Shown: piece by piece, positions 16,539-25,623 of the stretch | Numbering within the stretch: position 1 is the first letter of the stretch | How the letters are laid out: each line of letters starts with the position of its first letter | Source of the DNA: Maribacter orientalis | GTDB taxonomy: Bacteria > Bacteroidota > Bacteroidia > Flavobacteriales > Flavobacteriaceae | Direction: 5' to 3' | Assembly (NCBI RefSeq): GCF_900109345.1 | Contig: NZ_FNZN01000002.1 | Location: 124,001-188,000, forward strand | Length of the DNA: 64,000 nucleotides | Notes under the pieces: generated by a model | The model's input: only the letters and a program-made list of their open reading frames with translations | Told to the model about the DNA's origin: nothing | Databases searched by the model: none | Translations under genes and position numbers: made by a program

Positions 16539-17105
16539 ATGAAAAGAAAAGGATTCTTTGCAGCACTTCTTGTGATTTCCACAATACCGATGTTGGCGTT
16601 TTCATCATTTGAAAAAATGACCAAAAAAGTGGAAAAGGGTTTTAAAATAAAATCAGGTGAAGGTCGTTTTCATGGCCATATAAAATTGAAGGGGGTTAAT
16701 TCCAATATTTTGGATGTTAAGGTATCGGGAAAGGACACAGATGGTGACCTTGCTATATTTGAGCAGACCTCATTATCGCAAGGAAAAGGAACCCCGTTAC
16801 ATGTACATAGTTCACAAGACGAGATATTCTACATTTTAGAGGGCGCCTACTATTTTCAAGTAGGTGAGGAAAAATATCATATGGCCGTGGGAGATAGTAT
16901 ATTTTTACCTAGGAAAGTTCCTCACGCCTGGACACAGAAATCTGAAAAAGGAAAAATGACCGTGATTTTACAACCCGCAGGCAAATTAGAGGATTTCTTT
17001 GTAACCGTAGCCGCCTTAGACCATGAGCCCACAGTAGCGGAAATGAACCTTATTTTTGAAAAAAATGATATGAAGGTTATAGGCCCTCCACTACAACTAG
17101 AATAA
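16539..17105 (+). CDS. Exported cupin-domain protein
   Basis: The 188-residue protein has a signal peptide (MKRKGFFAALLVISTIPMLAF) and a single conserved-barrel cupin domain. The metal ligands are visible: H88 and H90 in PLHVHSSQDE, E95, and H129 in KVPHAWTQ. It is therefore a periplasmic, probably metal-dependent cupin of unknown substrate. It is transcribed toward the two-component genes on the other strand and is not linked to them by an operon. Confidence 0.85.
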   Translation: MKRKGFFAALLVISTIPMLAFSSFEKMTKKVEKGFKIKSGEGRFHGHIKLKGVNSNILDVKVSGKDTDGDLAIFEQTSLSQGKGTPLHVHSSQDEIFYILEGAYYFQVGEEKYHMAVGDSIFLPRKVPHAWTQKSEKGKMTVILQPAGKLEDFFVTVAALDHEPTVAEMNLIFEKNDMKVIGPPLQLE

Positions 17106-17138
17106 GTATAGAGACAACAATAATTTCCCCAACATAAT

Positions 17139-17912
17139 TTAAGAACCCATCCAGTTTTTAAAGTCCGATGCTTTGGCCTTACTTACTACTATACGCTCTT
17201 TCGAGACCGGGTTTACACTTAAAATAAGCTTCCCGTTGAAGTAGTATTTTAGATTTACGATCGCTTCGCGGTTTACGATACATTGCCTATTGGCCCTATA
17301 GAAAAGGGTTGGGTCTAGACTTTCTTCTATATCTTCCAATTTACCGTCTACCATATAGGTTTGGTTATCATTGCTGACTGCTTTTACTAACCCAAGATCT
17401 ATCAAGAAATAAGCAATATCATTCGTTTTTAAAGGAATCAACTGATCCCGTTGGCTCACCAGAAACGTATTTTTATAGCTCTTTTTATCGGCATCGCCTT
17501 TTATCAACCCCAACAGACCCTTTAATTGGTCATCATCGATACCCTGTTCTTTTTCCTTAACCTGCACGGTAAACTGGGTTAGGGCATCGGTCAATTCTTC
17601 TTCGTCAATAGGTTTTAGTAAATAATCAATACTATTCACCTTAAAGGCCTTTAGCGCATATTGGTCATAGGCCGTCGTAAATATCACTGGAATATCGATT
17701 TTCACCTGTTCAAAAATCTCAAAAGAGATTCCGTCTGCCAAGTGAATATCCATTAGAACCAGTTCTGCATTATGTGGTGTTGAAAAATAGGCAACGGCAG
17801 CTTTGACCGTATCGATAATAGCTAAAACTTCTATTTCAGTATTTATGCGGTTCAATAAATAGACAAGATGATCACTTGCGGCAAGCTCATCTTCAACAAT
17901 GACGATTTTCAT
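17139..17912 (-). CDS. LytTR-family response regulator
   Basis: The 257-residue protein has a receiver domain (1-120) with acidic pocket E7/D8, phosphoacceptor D55 in LVLMDIHLAD and K100 in YLLKPID. The LytTR DNA-binding domain covers about 150-255: NTFLVSQRDQLIPLKTNDIAY, YRANRQCIVNREAI, then a beta-rich end. It is the partner of the upstream kinase, whose stop codon overlaps this ATG by 4 bases, so the two are translationally coupled. Its target genes are not evident. Confidence 0.93.
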   Translation of the reverse strand: MKIVIVEDELAASDHLVYLLNRINTEIEVLAIIDTVKAAVAYFSTPHNAELVLMDIHLADGISFEIFEQVKIDIPVIFTTAYDQYALKAFKVNSIDYLLKPIDEEELTDALTQFTVQVKEKEQGIDDDQLKGLLGLIKGDADKKSYKNTFLVSQRDQLIPLKTNDIAYFLIDLGLVKAVSNDNQTYMVDGKLEDIEESLDPTLFYRANRQCIVNREAIVNLKYYFNGKLILSVNPVSKERIVVSKAKASDFKNWMGS

Positions 17913-18943
17913 TCTATTTTTCTTAAAGGAAGTTCTACTTGAAAGATACCATTTTCAGTACGTACAAGTATATCTTGTTGCTGTAAGAGCAAGTATCTTT
18001 TTCTCAAATTCAATAATCCGGTACCGGTACCCTCTGCCATTGTTGTTCTTGGGCGTAATGGGTTTTCTATAAAAATAGAATTCTCTCGTGAATAGACCCG
18101 AACCAATAACGGGTTAGATTCTGAAATTTCATTATGCTTTACGGCATTCTCTACCAAAAGTTGCAGCGCCAATGGCGGAATTTTCCGCCCCTTTAATCCT
18201 TCGGCAATATTGACCTCAATTTCAAACCGTTCTCTATAACGGGTTTTCATGAGATAGGTATAACTTTCTAAATACTTAAGCTCTTCGCGTATGCTCACCA
18301 AATCACTATCGCCACTCTGTAAAATATACCGGTACATGTACGAGAGCTTTTTTACAAATTGGGTTGCAGGTTCATTATCGCGTATGAGCGATGTCAACGA
18401 ATTTAGTGAATTGAATAAAAAATGAGGATCTATCTGGTTTTTAAGAGCCGTAAGCTCTTTCTGTAGATTCTGATGTTTTAAATGCTCGTTCTCTATATCG
18501 CTTACCCGCTGGTTCGCTTGTAAGCGTAAAATTCTGGCAATGAAATAAAGTACGATCAACAAGGTAACGTACCCAAAGGTCAAAAAGCCCCTGCCCTCAT
18601 TAGATAAAGGACTATCGACTATTATAGGGTGTAATGCTTTCCAAAGGGTTAGGGTGGCAAAAAGCATTACCAAATCCAACACAATAATACTTACAGTAGC
18701 AAAGGTGCCTCTAAGTTTAAATTTAATATACACCACATTGGCATTGATTTCTAAGATTGCCCAAGAGAAAAAGACCATAAACACCAAACGGAACAGAAAA
18801 TCAACCACCCAAACACTTTCAAACTGTTCGTTGCCAGAGCTGATCATATTGTATACATGAATGTTTCTGGGCAAGGAAACCAAAACTGCTAACAAAAGGG
18901 CAATTTTAATAATCTGTTGTTTTTTAACTGTCGGTAAAATCAT
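17909..18943 (-). CDS. LytS/YehU-type sensor histidine kinase
   Basis: This 344-residue membrane kinase has about four transmembrane helices (10-25, 45-68, 80-100, 122-140), a short coiled coil, then the His_kinase domain. H174 in IDPHFLFNSLNSL is the phosphorylated histidine. N267 or nearby in LLVENAVKHNE marks the N box and TGTGLLNLRKR the G box. It phosphorylates the LytTR regulator encoded by the overlapping downstream gene. There is no separate extracellular sensor domain, so it probably senses a membrane or small hydrophobic cue. Confidence 0.92.
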   Translation of the reverse strand: MILPTVKKQQIIKIALLLAVLVSLPRNIHVYNMISSGNEQFESVWVVDFLFRLVFMVFFSWAILEINANVVYIKFKLRGTFATVSIIVLDLVMLFATLTLWKALHPIIVDSPLSNEGRGFLTFGYVTLLIVLYFIARILRLQANQRVSDIENEHLKHQNLQKELTALKNQIDPHFLFNSLNSLTSLIRDNEPATQFVKKLSYMYRYILQSGDSDLVSIREELKYLESYTYLMKTRYRERFEIEVNIAEGLKGRKIPPLALQLLVENAVKHNEISESNPLLVRVYSRENSIFIENPLRPRTTMAEGTGTGLLNLRKRYLLLQQQDILVRTENGIFQVELPLRKIE

Positions 18944-19020
18944 GACATATGCTTTAGAGGAGCGCTTTTCAAATTTACATCAATTTTACTGTCGATGCGC
19001 CGCCTAGTTTTTGAAGCCAA

Positions 19021-19052
19021 AAAAGGCCTTCAAATTAAATTTGAAGGCCTTT
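19021..19052 (-). terminator. Strong hairpin terminator of the duplicated-motif protein gene
   Basis: AAAGGCCTTCAAATT pairs with AATTTGAAGGCCTTT almost perfectly. On the minus strand it is followed by a T-run. It lies 34 bp beyond the stop of the gene at 19086 and insulates it from the kinase gene. Confidence 0.8.
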
Positions 19053-19085
19053 ATCAACCAACCTTAATCAACTAACTAATTTAAA

Positions 19086-19472
19086 CTATACTTTATAAGG
19101 GTCGAAATTTGCAGGCAGGTAATCATTAACGTCAAAACCTAATTCTACTTCTTCCTCTATTTCTAAAACACATATATCTGCTATATCTATTTGATACCCT
19201 TTGTAAGCATCAAAACCATATGGTAAATACTCTGATGTATCAATTCCTAAATCTATATCTTCTTCGATTTCGATTACATTAAGATCTATTGAAGAAACTA
19301 GAATAACTTCATTGGCTTGATCTTTTAAAACTTCCTCGAACGGATTAGTAACATCGTTGAATAAAGAAGCATTTGCAATCTTCATTTCTTTTCTATGTTT
19401 TTGTTCTGCCGTAAAGGAAATAAGAACTCCCGCTACTAGTACTAAACCAAAAATTAATTTTATTTTTTTCAT
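19086..19472 (-). CDS. Small exported acidic protein with a duplicated motif
   Basis: With the ATG at 19472 the protein has 128 residues and a signal peptide (MKKIKLIFGLVLVAGVLI). An earlier start 42 bp upstream is possible but would bury the signal. The mature part contains the same motif twice: VIEIEEDIDLGIDTSEYLPYG followed by FDAYK, and VLEIEEEVELGFDVNDYLPAN followed by FDPYK, which ends the protein. The repeats are about 45 residues apart and very acidic, which suggests ion binding or protein contact at the cell surface. I do not know the function. A terminator follows. Confidence 0.75.
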   Translation of the reverse strand: MKKIKLIFGLVLVAGVLISFTAEQKHRKEMKIANASLFNDVTNPFEEVLKDQANEVILVSSIDLNVIEIEEDIDLGIDTSEYLPYGFDAYKGYQIDIADICVLEIEEEVELGFDVNDYLPANFDPYKV

Positions 19473-19686
19473 GTTTTTATATTTTATTACGTTTCTTTTT
19501 ATTTGATGATACAAATGTACAGTACAACCCTACCACGAATAGCGGCTTTTTAACTGAAGCGTCTATATTGCAAGATGAAACGTCTAAAAAGAAAACTGAA
19601 CTTTTTTAGCGAGGCAAAGAATACTTTCATATCCATATAATTTATAACTTTAGAAAAGACAATTACTAGAACTAAAACTGCTTACC

Positions 19687-20181
19687 ATGTTAAAAAAAAT
19701 CATTTTCGCACTCATCGCCATTTTCATTATCATTCAATTTATACGACCAGAAAAGAATATTTCAGGTAATGAAACCTTCGCCATACAAACCAAATACAAC
19801 ATACCCAATGATGTAGAAAACATATTTCAGTCATCGTGTTATGACTGCCATAGCAATACTACCAAATATCCTTGGTATTCGAATGTACAGCCTGCAGCTT
19901 GGTTTTTGGCCGATCACGTTAAGGATGGTAAAAAGCACTTGAATTTTTCTGAGTTCACGAACATGCCACTCTTTGTACAAAATCATAAACTAGAGGAAAC
20001 TAAAGAGATGGTTGAAGAAAAAGAAATGCCATTACCTTCTTATACCTATTTTGGACTTCACCCAGAAGCTAACTTGACCGATGCTCAACGTCAAAAAATT
20101 ATTGATTGGGCAGATTCGCAGATGAATTATCTAAAACAAACGTACCCAGCGGATAGTTTGGCCTTCCCGAAAAGGGAATAG
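19687..20181 (+). CDS. Haem-binding-domain (Haem_bd) periplasmic protein
   Basis: The 164-residue protein has an N-terminal signal/anchor helix (IIFALIAIFIIIQFI) and a mono-haem site CYDCH in FQSSCYDCHSNTTKYPWY. The following WYSNVQPAAWFLADHVKDGKKHLNFSEF is typical of the Haem_bd family. It is probably anchored in the membrane facing the periplasm, where c-type haem would be attached. The redox partner is unknown. It is transcribed divergently from the acidic repeat protein. Confidence 0.88.
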   Translation: MLKKIIFALIAIFIIIQFIRPEKNISGNETFAIQTKYNIPNDVENIFQSSCYDCHSNTTKYPWYSNVQPAAWFLADHVKDGKKHLNFSEFTNMPLFVQNHKLEETKEMVEEKEMPLPSYTYFGLHPEANLTDAQRQKIIDWADSQMNYLKQTYPADSLAFPKRE

Positions 20182-20225
20182 TTCTCTATCTTTTTAAAGC
20201 AGCTATGTAAACGGATGTGTTCTAA

Positions 20226-22541
20226 TTATTTAGTGAACCATTTACGCACGGTTTCTTCTGCTAATTTGTTATTGGGCGTAAAGGCATTGTTGTCTTCACC
20301 ACGGTACTCTAAAAAGCTTGGAAACTTCCACCACAGTATACCTTTGCACCATGGTTCGTTCTCAATACCTTTAAAGATGATTTCATAGCAACGTGCCTGC
20401 ATTTCTTCATTAATGCTTTCATCTGCCTCTGCATGCGGATTCTTCCATGGTTCGTTAACACTTCTGAATCCGATTTCAGTGAAAACAATTGGCTTTTCGA
20501 AACGCTCGTATACCTTTTCAATTTTCTTTTTTACCCTATTGAAGCTCTCGCTCATTTCCTCATCGGTAGGATTATCATTCTTACTCAAGGGGTAATAACA
20601 ATCTAGTCCGATATAATCCAAGTCATCCCAAAACTCTATATTCTCAAATTCTTCTCCCCAATTGGCAGCATACGTGATATGACCCGAAAACAATCCTCTT
20701 GTTTTCTTGATCATACTTCGCCAAGTTTCAGGTCTCGATAACGTTGCCTTTGTAAACTCGACGCCTATACAAAGGGCATCCATACCATGTATTTCAGCTA
20801 AAAAGGCATAATGGCGAATCCAGCGATAATAATGGTCATGAAACAAATCCCATTCTTCGTCACTAGGCATTTCAATTCCGCCAGGCCAACTTCCACCAAC
20901 ATATATTTGAGGTTTTAACATGGTATACATACCCATATCATGTGCAGTCGATAATGCATGAACCACAGCCTCATCATTCTCACTACCGGCACTATTACTA
21001 AAACGGAGTGGTGTCGCTGCATTTATATTGTTAATACCTGTATAGGGTACAAGTGCCATTGCATTGCTGCCCATAGACTTTTGCTTCAACAGCGATTCTG
21101 TTGCCTTTTTAGAACCATAACCATTGTAAATACTGTAGCCTTCATGAGCAAAATTGAATCCTTTTAAATACGGGAGCTCTTTCTTAACCACTTCTTCTTT
21201 CGGATAGGTCTTCGACAGGCTTTTTAAATAGAGTTGCCACTTCCCTTCTAATTTTTGTATTTCTTGGGTCGTAAGTTCACCATCTTTATAGTGGTACAAA
21301 AAGATTTCTTTACCCCAGGTTTGCATTAAAAAATCTACAAAAGCCCCTGCCAAACAATCTCGTATTAAAGAAGACTCCATCTCTAGAAACGAATTATCGA
21401 GCAGTTCCGCAACCGACAATGTATTTTCTGATTCTGCCAACCGTGCAGACCAATATTTATAGCCTTTCATTTGCCATTTATCGGTAAAATAAATGGGTAA
21501 ACCTTGGGTGAGAATATCCTTTTTAGAAACCCCTAGCATATTACGCAGCAGTAGTTCATTATCCTTACCAATGTTGTTGTTCTTATATATTTTATTGGCA
21601 ATGATATGAATAGAATTATTCAACGTATCGTAATGTGCTTGGTTCGTATTACCTGTCATTAAGCCCTTCTCTTCTGTGTTGCTATAAAAATTATAGGTGA
21701 TTTTCGGAAAATCATCATTGTTTAGAAAAGCGAACACTTTGGAGGTGTTTCGTTTTATTTGCTCCTCAAGACTTCTTACTTCATTTGATTTTAATGCATT
21801 TTTATGATTTACGAACTGATACTTTTCTGCATTAAGAAGCACCTTGTTTCCCTTAGAGAAATCAAAAAATGTACTATTATCTGTTTTCCATTGCTCATTA
21901 AAATCTCCCATGACCACACGTTCATTATCATTATAGAGTTCATAATTAAGATTTTGCCAGTAAAAAGAGCGTCCGTTGTCCTTTACCTTTTCGGCAAAGA
22001 AATCAAATACCTGCTGCGCATCTGTTCCTGTCATAAAACTAAATGGTATTTTGGACATTAAAGGATTCGGATAAAAACTTACAGATAAAATAGAATTCTT
22101 ATTCGTTATCTTATTCGAACCTATCATTATCGCTCTCCTATTTACCTGAAATGGAGTTTGGTCTATAAATTTTTCTAGAATTTCATTCTCGTCAATAGCC
22201 CCTAACAGAAAAACAACATTCTTCTTAAGAATTTCGTCAGTAACCTCATCAGCTCGTTTATAAAGAATTTTTGCACTGCGCCAAGATTCAGTAGGTTCTA
22301 GCAACGAAAGCTCTTTGAGTATCTGTTCATATTTGTTGCTTAACACACTATCCTTAGCGGCATACACTACAAGTATTTCTCGTTTTTCAAAAAAGCTGCC
22401 TCTAAGTTCTCGCCGTGTAGGTATGGAATCTAAAGTTTCAGGCACTACTGCATTTTCAGCATTTGGGAAATATTCAACACCAGCATAGCCAACGATACCT
22501 AACGCTACAACCAGGGCCAGTACTACATATTTCTTTTTCAT
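20226..22541 (-). CDS. GH113-like glycoside hydrolase with long N-terminal extension
   Basis: From the ATG at 22541 the protein is 771 residues, with an N-terminal membrane anchor or signal (KKKYVVLALVVALGIVGYAG). The C-terminal 310 residues form a TIM-barrel of the GH113 type: KGFNFAHEGYSIYNG, the acid/base glutamate in CIGVEFTKAT (E595), the nucleophile glutamate in VFTEIGFRS (E689) and WWKFPS near the end. GH113 members are beta-mannanases. The preceding 400 residues, with QGLPIYFTDKWQ and GAFVDFLMQTWGKEIF, resemble a peptidase-like helical domain but have no HExxH. The substrate is not certain. Confidence 0.8.
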   Translation of the reverse strand: MKKKYVVLALVVALGIVGYAGVEYFPNAENAVVPETLDSIPTRRELRGSFFEKREILVVYAAKDSVLSNKYEQILKELSLLEPTESWRSAKILYKRADEVTDEILKKNVVFLLGAIDENEILEKFIDQTPFQVNRRAIMIGSNKITNKNSILSVSFYPNPLMSKIPFSFMTGTDAQQVFDFFAEKVKDNGRSFYWQNLNYELYNDNERVVMGDFNEQWKTDNSTFFDFSKGNKVLLNAEKYQFVNHKNALKSNEVRSLEEQIKRNTSKVFAFLNNDDFPKITYNFYSNTEEKGLMTGNTNQAHYDTLNNSIHIIANKIYKNNNIGKDNELLLRNMLGVSKKDILTQGLPIYFTDKWQMKGYKYWSARLAESENTLSVAELLDNSFLEMESSLIRDCLAGAFVDFLMQTWGKEIFLYHYKDGELTTQEIQKLEGKWQLYLKSLSKTYPKEEVVKKELPYLKGFNFAHEGYSIYNGYGSKKATESLLKQKSMGSNAMALVPYTGINNINAATPLRFSNSAGSENDEAVVHALSTAHDMGMYTMLKPQIYVGGSWPGGIEMPSDEEWDLFHDHYYRWIRHYAFLAEIHGMDALCIGVEFTKATLSRPETWRSMIKKTRGLFSGHITYAANWGEEFENIEFWDDLDYIGLDCYYPLSKNDNPTDEEMSESFNRVKKKIEKVYERFEKPIVFTEIGFRSVNEPWKNPHAEADESINEEMQARCYEIIFKGIENEPWCKGILWWKFPSFLEYRGEDNNAFTPNNKLAEETVRKWFTK

Positions 22542-22715
22542 ACGCTGCAATGAAGACAATTACTTGTTTAAGATAGTGAAACTGTAAAACGTAAGCGAAC
22601 ACCTTATCATTATTTAACTTTTACAGTCAAACCTCTTAAAAAATATCGAAAACCTAGTTTTGTAAATAAATCAGAAATGAAGTGTAACTTTGAAGCACCA
22701 ATTACCCAATACCAC

Positions 22716-23396
22716 ATGAAACCAATTGTACTATTCACTCTATTTATCTATTCAACCCTTTCTTGTTTTGCACAAAGTACTGTAACTATACCTTTACAGA
22801 AATTTACCGAACTCAAGGTTTATGACCGCATTACCGTAAATCTTATTAAAGGAGAAGAGAATAAACTTGTGTTGAGTGGTGAAGATAAAGAGGATGTTAG
22901 CATTACCGAAAATAATGGACTCTTGAAGGTTAAAATGGGTATTAATGAGTTTTTATCTGGCAATACTGTTAATGCTAAACTATACTACACCGAAGAATTA
23001 ACTGTAATCGATGCCAACGAAAATGCAAGAATCGTTTCTAGTGGAATAATTAAGAGTTCGACAATAGAAATTAGGTCGCAAGAAGCTTCCACTATCACCT
23101 TAAATATTGAAGTAGATACGGTTAATGCGAAAAGCACTAGTGGAAGTGATATCAAGCTTTCTGGCACTACTGATTACCAAGATGCCAATATAAATACCGG
23201 CGGCAAACTGTACAATAAAGGATTAAAGTCTAGGTCTACTTCAGTAATCGTTTTAGGTGGTGGTATTGCAGAGGTTTACGCAAGTGAAAAAATCATTGCC
23301 AAAGTAAAAGCTGGTGGAGCTATACAAGTTTACGGAAATCCGAAAATTATTGATAAGGATGATACTTTTGGTGGTAAAATAGAATTCAATAACTAA
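22716..23396 (+). CDS. GIN-domain (DUF2807) exported protein
   Basis: With the ATG at 22716 it has 226 residues and a signal peptide (MKPIVLFTLFIYSTLSCFAQ). The mature part is one GIN/DUF2807 domain, a right-handed beta-helix-like fold with repeated strands: FTELKVYDRITVNLIKGEENKLVLSG, IDANENARIVSSG, AKSTSGSDIKLSG. Such proteins are common surface or periplasmic auto-transporter-like adhesin domains in Bacteroidota, with unknown ligands. The TAA stop directly abuts the stop codon of the opposite-strand CPXCG gene. Confidence 0.88.
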   Translation: MKPIVLFTLFIYSTLSCFAQSTVTIPLQKFTELKVYDRITVNLIKGEENKLVLSGEDKEDVSITENNGLLKVKMGINEFLSGNTVNAKLYYTEELTVIDANENARIVSSGIIKSSTIEIRSQEASTITLNIEVDTVNAKSTSGSDIKLSGTTDYQDANINTGGKLYNKGLKSRSTSVIVLGGGIAEVYASEKIIAKVKAGGAIQVYGNPKIIDKDDTFGGKIEFNN

Positions 23397-23579
23397 CTAC
23401 TGCTCTATACTTTGAGCATCGAAGGCAATGAGTTCATTATCTTCAAAACGCGGTGTTAACTCTATTGGGTTACAACACACTTCGCAATCTTCTACATAGG
23501 TCTGTTGGGTAATAGATGGGTCGAGAAGCATAGAAACTTCTTCCCAACAATATGGACATTGAAAAAAATGCTCGTACAT
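23397..23579 (-). CDS. CPXCG-motif cysteine-rich protein
   Basis: This 60-residue protein has a zinc-binding arrangement: FQCPYCWEEV and a second pair in CEVCCNPIELTPRF. It matches the CPXCG family of small putative zinc-ribbon proteins, whose function is unknown. It begins 5 bp after the stop of the 225-residue membrane protein gene and is the last gene of the RND-efflux operon. Confidence 0.88.
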   Translation of the reverse strand: MYEHFFQCPYCWEEVSMLLDPSITQQTYVEDCEVCCNPIELTPRFEDNELIAFDAQSIEQ

Positions 23580-23584
23580 AGTAT

Positions 23585-24262
23585 TTATGCCCCTTTCAAT
23601 TTTTTAGCCAATTCTTTTAGTGTAAGGGTCTGTACCAAATTATCGGCATTTGAAGTAAAAATGGTCTGGTTACCTAACTTCAAAAACAAAGTATCTTCAT
23701 CAGTCTCTACAAATAGTTCAGATGCATTTGCCTTAATCTCTTCTAACTTAAGATCGAAACGTTTCTTTAAGGTAATTAAACCATTAAAATTTGTAAGCTC
23801 AAAACCAGAATAATCAAATACCCGTTTTAAACCGCTAAAAAATCCAATTCCAATAAATATGCAGCCAGCAATGGCAAACTTATAGGCCAATGTAAACACA
23901 TCTAACTCGTCGCCATTAATAAAAGTAAACGCTAGGTTTATACAGCCGTAAATTCCTATTAAAAAAACGATTACCCCTAAAATAATAGCGATAACATCTG
24001 TAAACAAAGCCTTGTTCGTTCTGGTAACTGTAATGCCATCAGAATTTTTATCCGCTTTAAATCCGAAATCCTTCAAATATTCTAGATTCTTTATTTGAGT
24101 TAGTTTACTGGAAATAGAAGCTTCTAACGGACTAAGATCTACTTGAATATCACGTTTCTTTATTTCCTCTCTTAAACTTATCTGAGATTCAAACGTAAGA
24201 AGTGACTGTTGATAGAGTATCTCTATTAGCTCGCTATTTGTTCTTTTGATATACATGTCCAT
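23585..24262 (-). CDS. Uncharacterised two-helix membrane protein in the efflux operon
   Basis: This 225-residue protein has an N-terminal helical soluble part (1-85), two membrane segments at about 87-112 and 125-146, and a C-terminal soluble domain of mixed strands and helices (TDEDTLFLKLGNQTIF). I do not recognise the family. It lies 22 bp downstream of the TolC-like gene and 5 bp before the CPXCG gene, so it is expressed with the RND pump. A role as an accessory to the pump is possible but not shown by the sequence. Confidence 0.72.
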   Translation of the reverse strand: MDMYIKRTNSELIEILYQQSLLTFESQISLREEIKKRDIQVDLSPLEASISSKLTQIKNLEYLKDFGFKADKNSDGITVTRTNKALFTDVIAIILGVIVFLIGIYGCINLAFTFINGDELDVFTLAYKFAIAGCIFIGIGFFSGLKRVFDYSGFELTNFNGLITLKKRFDLKLEEIKANASELFVETDEDTLFLKLGNQTIFTSNADNLVQTLTLKELAKKLKGA

Positions 24263-24284
24263 ACCTTACCTTATTAAGTAACTG

Positions 24285-25604
24285 TTACAGTTCAATATTT
24301 AATAATTGTCCCGTAAGTTGTAGTAATTGAAGCTCTGCCAACTTAGCATCGTACTTTGCTAAATTTTTGTTCGTCTGCGCATTCAATAAATTTATTTGAG
24401 CTTGCCTAAATTCAATAGATGTAATACTACCTAATTGAAATTGTTCGTTAGAGCGTTCAAAGTTATTCTGATTGGTCACGACATTCTGTTCTTGCAAGCT
24501 AAAAACCTGCAATCTATTTAGGTAGTTTTCCTTGGCGTTTTGCACATCCCTTAAAACCTGTTGCTCTATTTGTTCTTTAATAGTTTCTTGGTTATCCAGA
24601 ACTATTTTCGCATTCTTTATCTGTGTAATACCATTACCGCCATCAAATAGGTTCCAAGTAAGATTCAAACCGGCAGATATTCCTGTTGAAACACTTGAAG
24701 CTAAAAAGTTAGTTGCAGGAAAATTACCTTCGTTCCAACCATATGATCCAGTAAGGCCAACGGTTGGTAAAAAAACAGACTTACTAGATTTATAAGCGTA
24801 ATCGTTTATTTTGATATTTTTTTCGGTCTGTAATACGCTTACATTATTCGCAATACCTTTATCTAAAAATTCTTCTAAACTTATAGGGTTTACAAAGGCG
24901 ATAACAGTATCGACCTCAAAAGAGCTTGCAAGATCTCGATTCAACAATAGATTTAAATCTCGTTTTGTATTCCTAAATGTTTGTCTTGTATTCATTAGAT
25001 TGATACTATCGTTTACCAAATCTACTTGTGCATTTAAAACATCTAACTTATTTGTCTGACCATACTCAAAACTATATTCAGAACGTTGTAAGCGCTTTTG
25101 TGTATTCGAAAATGTGTCTTCTAAAACCTTAATATTCTCAGTAAGTCTTGCCACTTCAAAATATACAGTATATAACTGTATCATCGTTGTTTCTATGGTT
25201 TCTCTAGTTTCAAGTTCACTTAAACCATATTCCTCCTTAAGTCTTTTATAATCATACCAACGGCCTAGACCATCAAATAAGGTGTAATTTAAATTTAAAG
25301 AAGCATTGTAACGTGTAGTTTCGGCACCATCAATTGCCCTAACGCTACCATCTTGAAAAGTAGCTTCTTGATTGCTTTGATCAAATGACCCACCAGCATT
25401 ACCTGTTAAACTTGGCAAGTAGCCAGAATTTAAAATGTTCTTATTATTATCGGCTATTTTTAAATTGTTTTTAGCAATGATTACCCCAAAATTATTTTTT
25501 AAGGCAAGTGCTATCGCGTCTTCTTTTGAGAGTGTATTCTCTTGTGCGAATACACTACAAAATGGAATTAACAACAATAAATGGATGAATCGTAATCTAA
25601 TCAT
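24285..25604 (-). CDS. TolC-family outer-membrane efflux channel
   Basis: The 439-residue protein has a signal peptide (LRFIHLLLLIPFCSVFAQ) and two OEP repeats of long helices with beta strands: LALKNNFGVIIAKNNLKIADN, NASLNLNYTLFDGLGR in the first and ISAGLNLTWNLFDGGN in the second. TolC proteins form the outer-membrane and periplasmic exit duct of tripartite pumps. It is the third gene of the operon, 19 bp after the RND permease. Length is normal. Confidence 0.92.
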   Translation of the reverse strand: MIRLRFIHLLLLIPFCSVFAQENTLSKEDAIALALKNNFGVIIAKNNLKIADNNKNILNSGYLPSLTGNAGGSFDQSNQEATFQDGSVRAIDGAETTRYNASLNLNYTLFDGLGRWYDYKRLKEEYGLSELETRETIETTMIQLYTVYFEVARLTENIKVLEDTFSNTQKRLQRSEYSFEYGQTNKLDVLNAQVDLVNDSINLMNTRQTFRNTKRDLNLLLNRDLASSFEVDTVIAFVNPISLEEFLDKGIANNVSVLQTEKNIKINDYAYKSSKSVFLPTVGLTGSYGWNEGNFPATNFLASSVSTGISAGLNLTWNLFDGGNGITQIKNAKIVLDNQETIKEQIEQQVLRDVQNAKENYLNRLQVFSLQEQNVVTNQNNFERSNEQFQLGSITSIEFRQAQINLLNAQTNKNLAKYDAKLAELQLLQLTGQLLNIEL

Positions 25605-25623
25605 TATACTATACTTCTAATTT

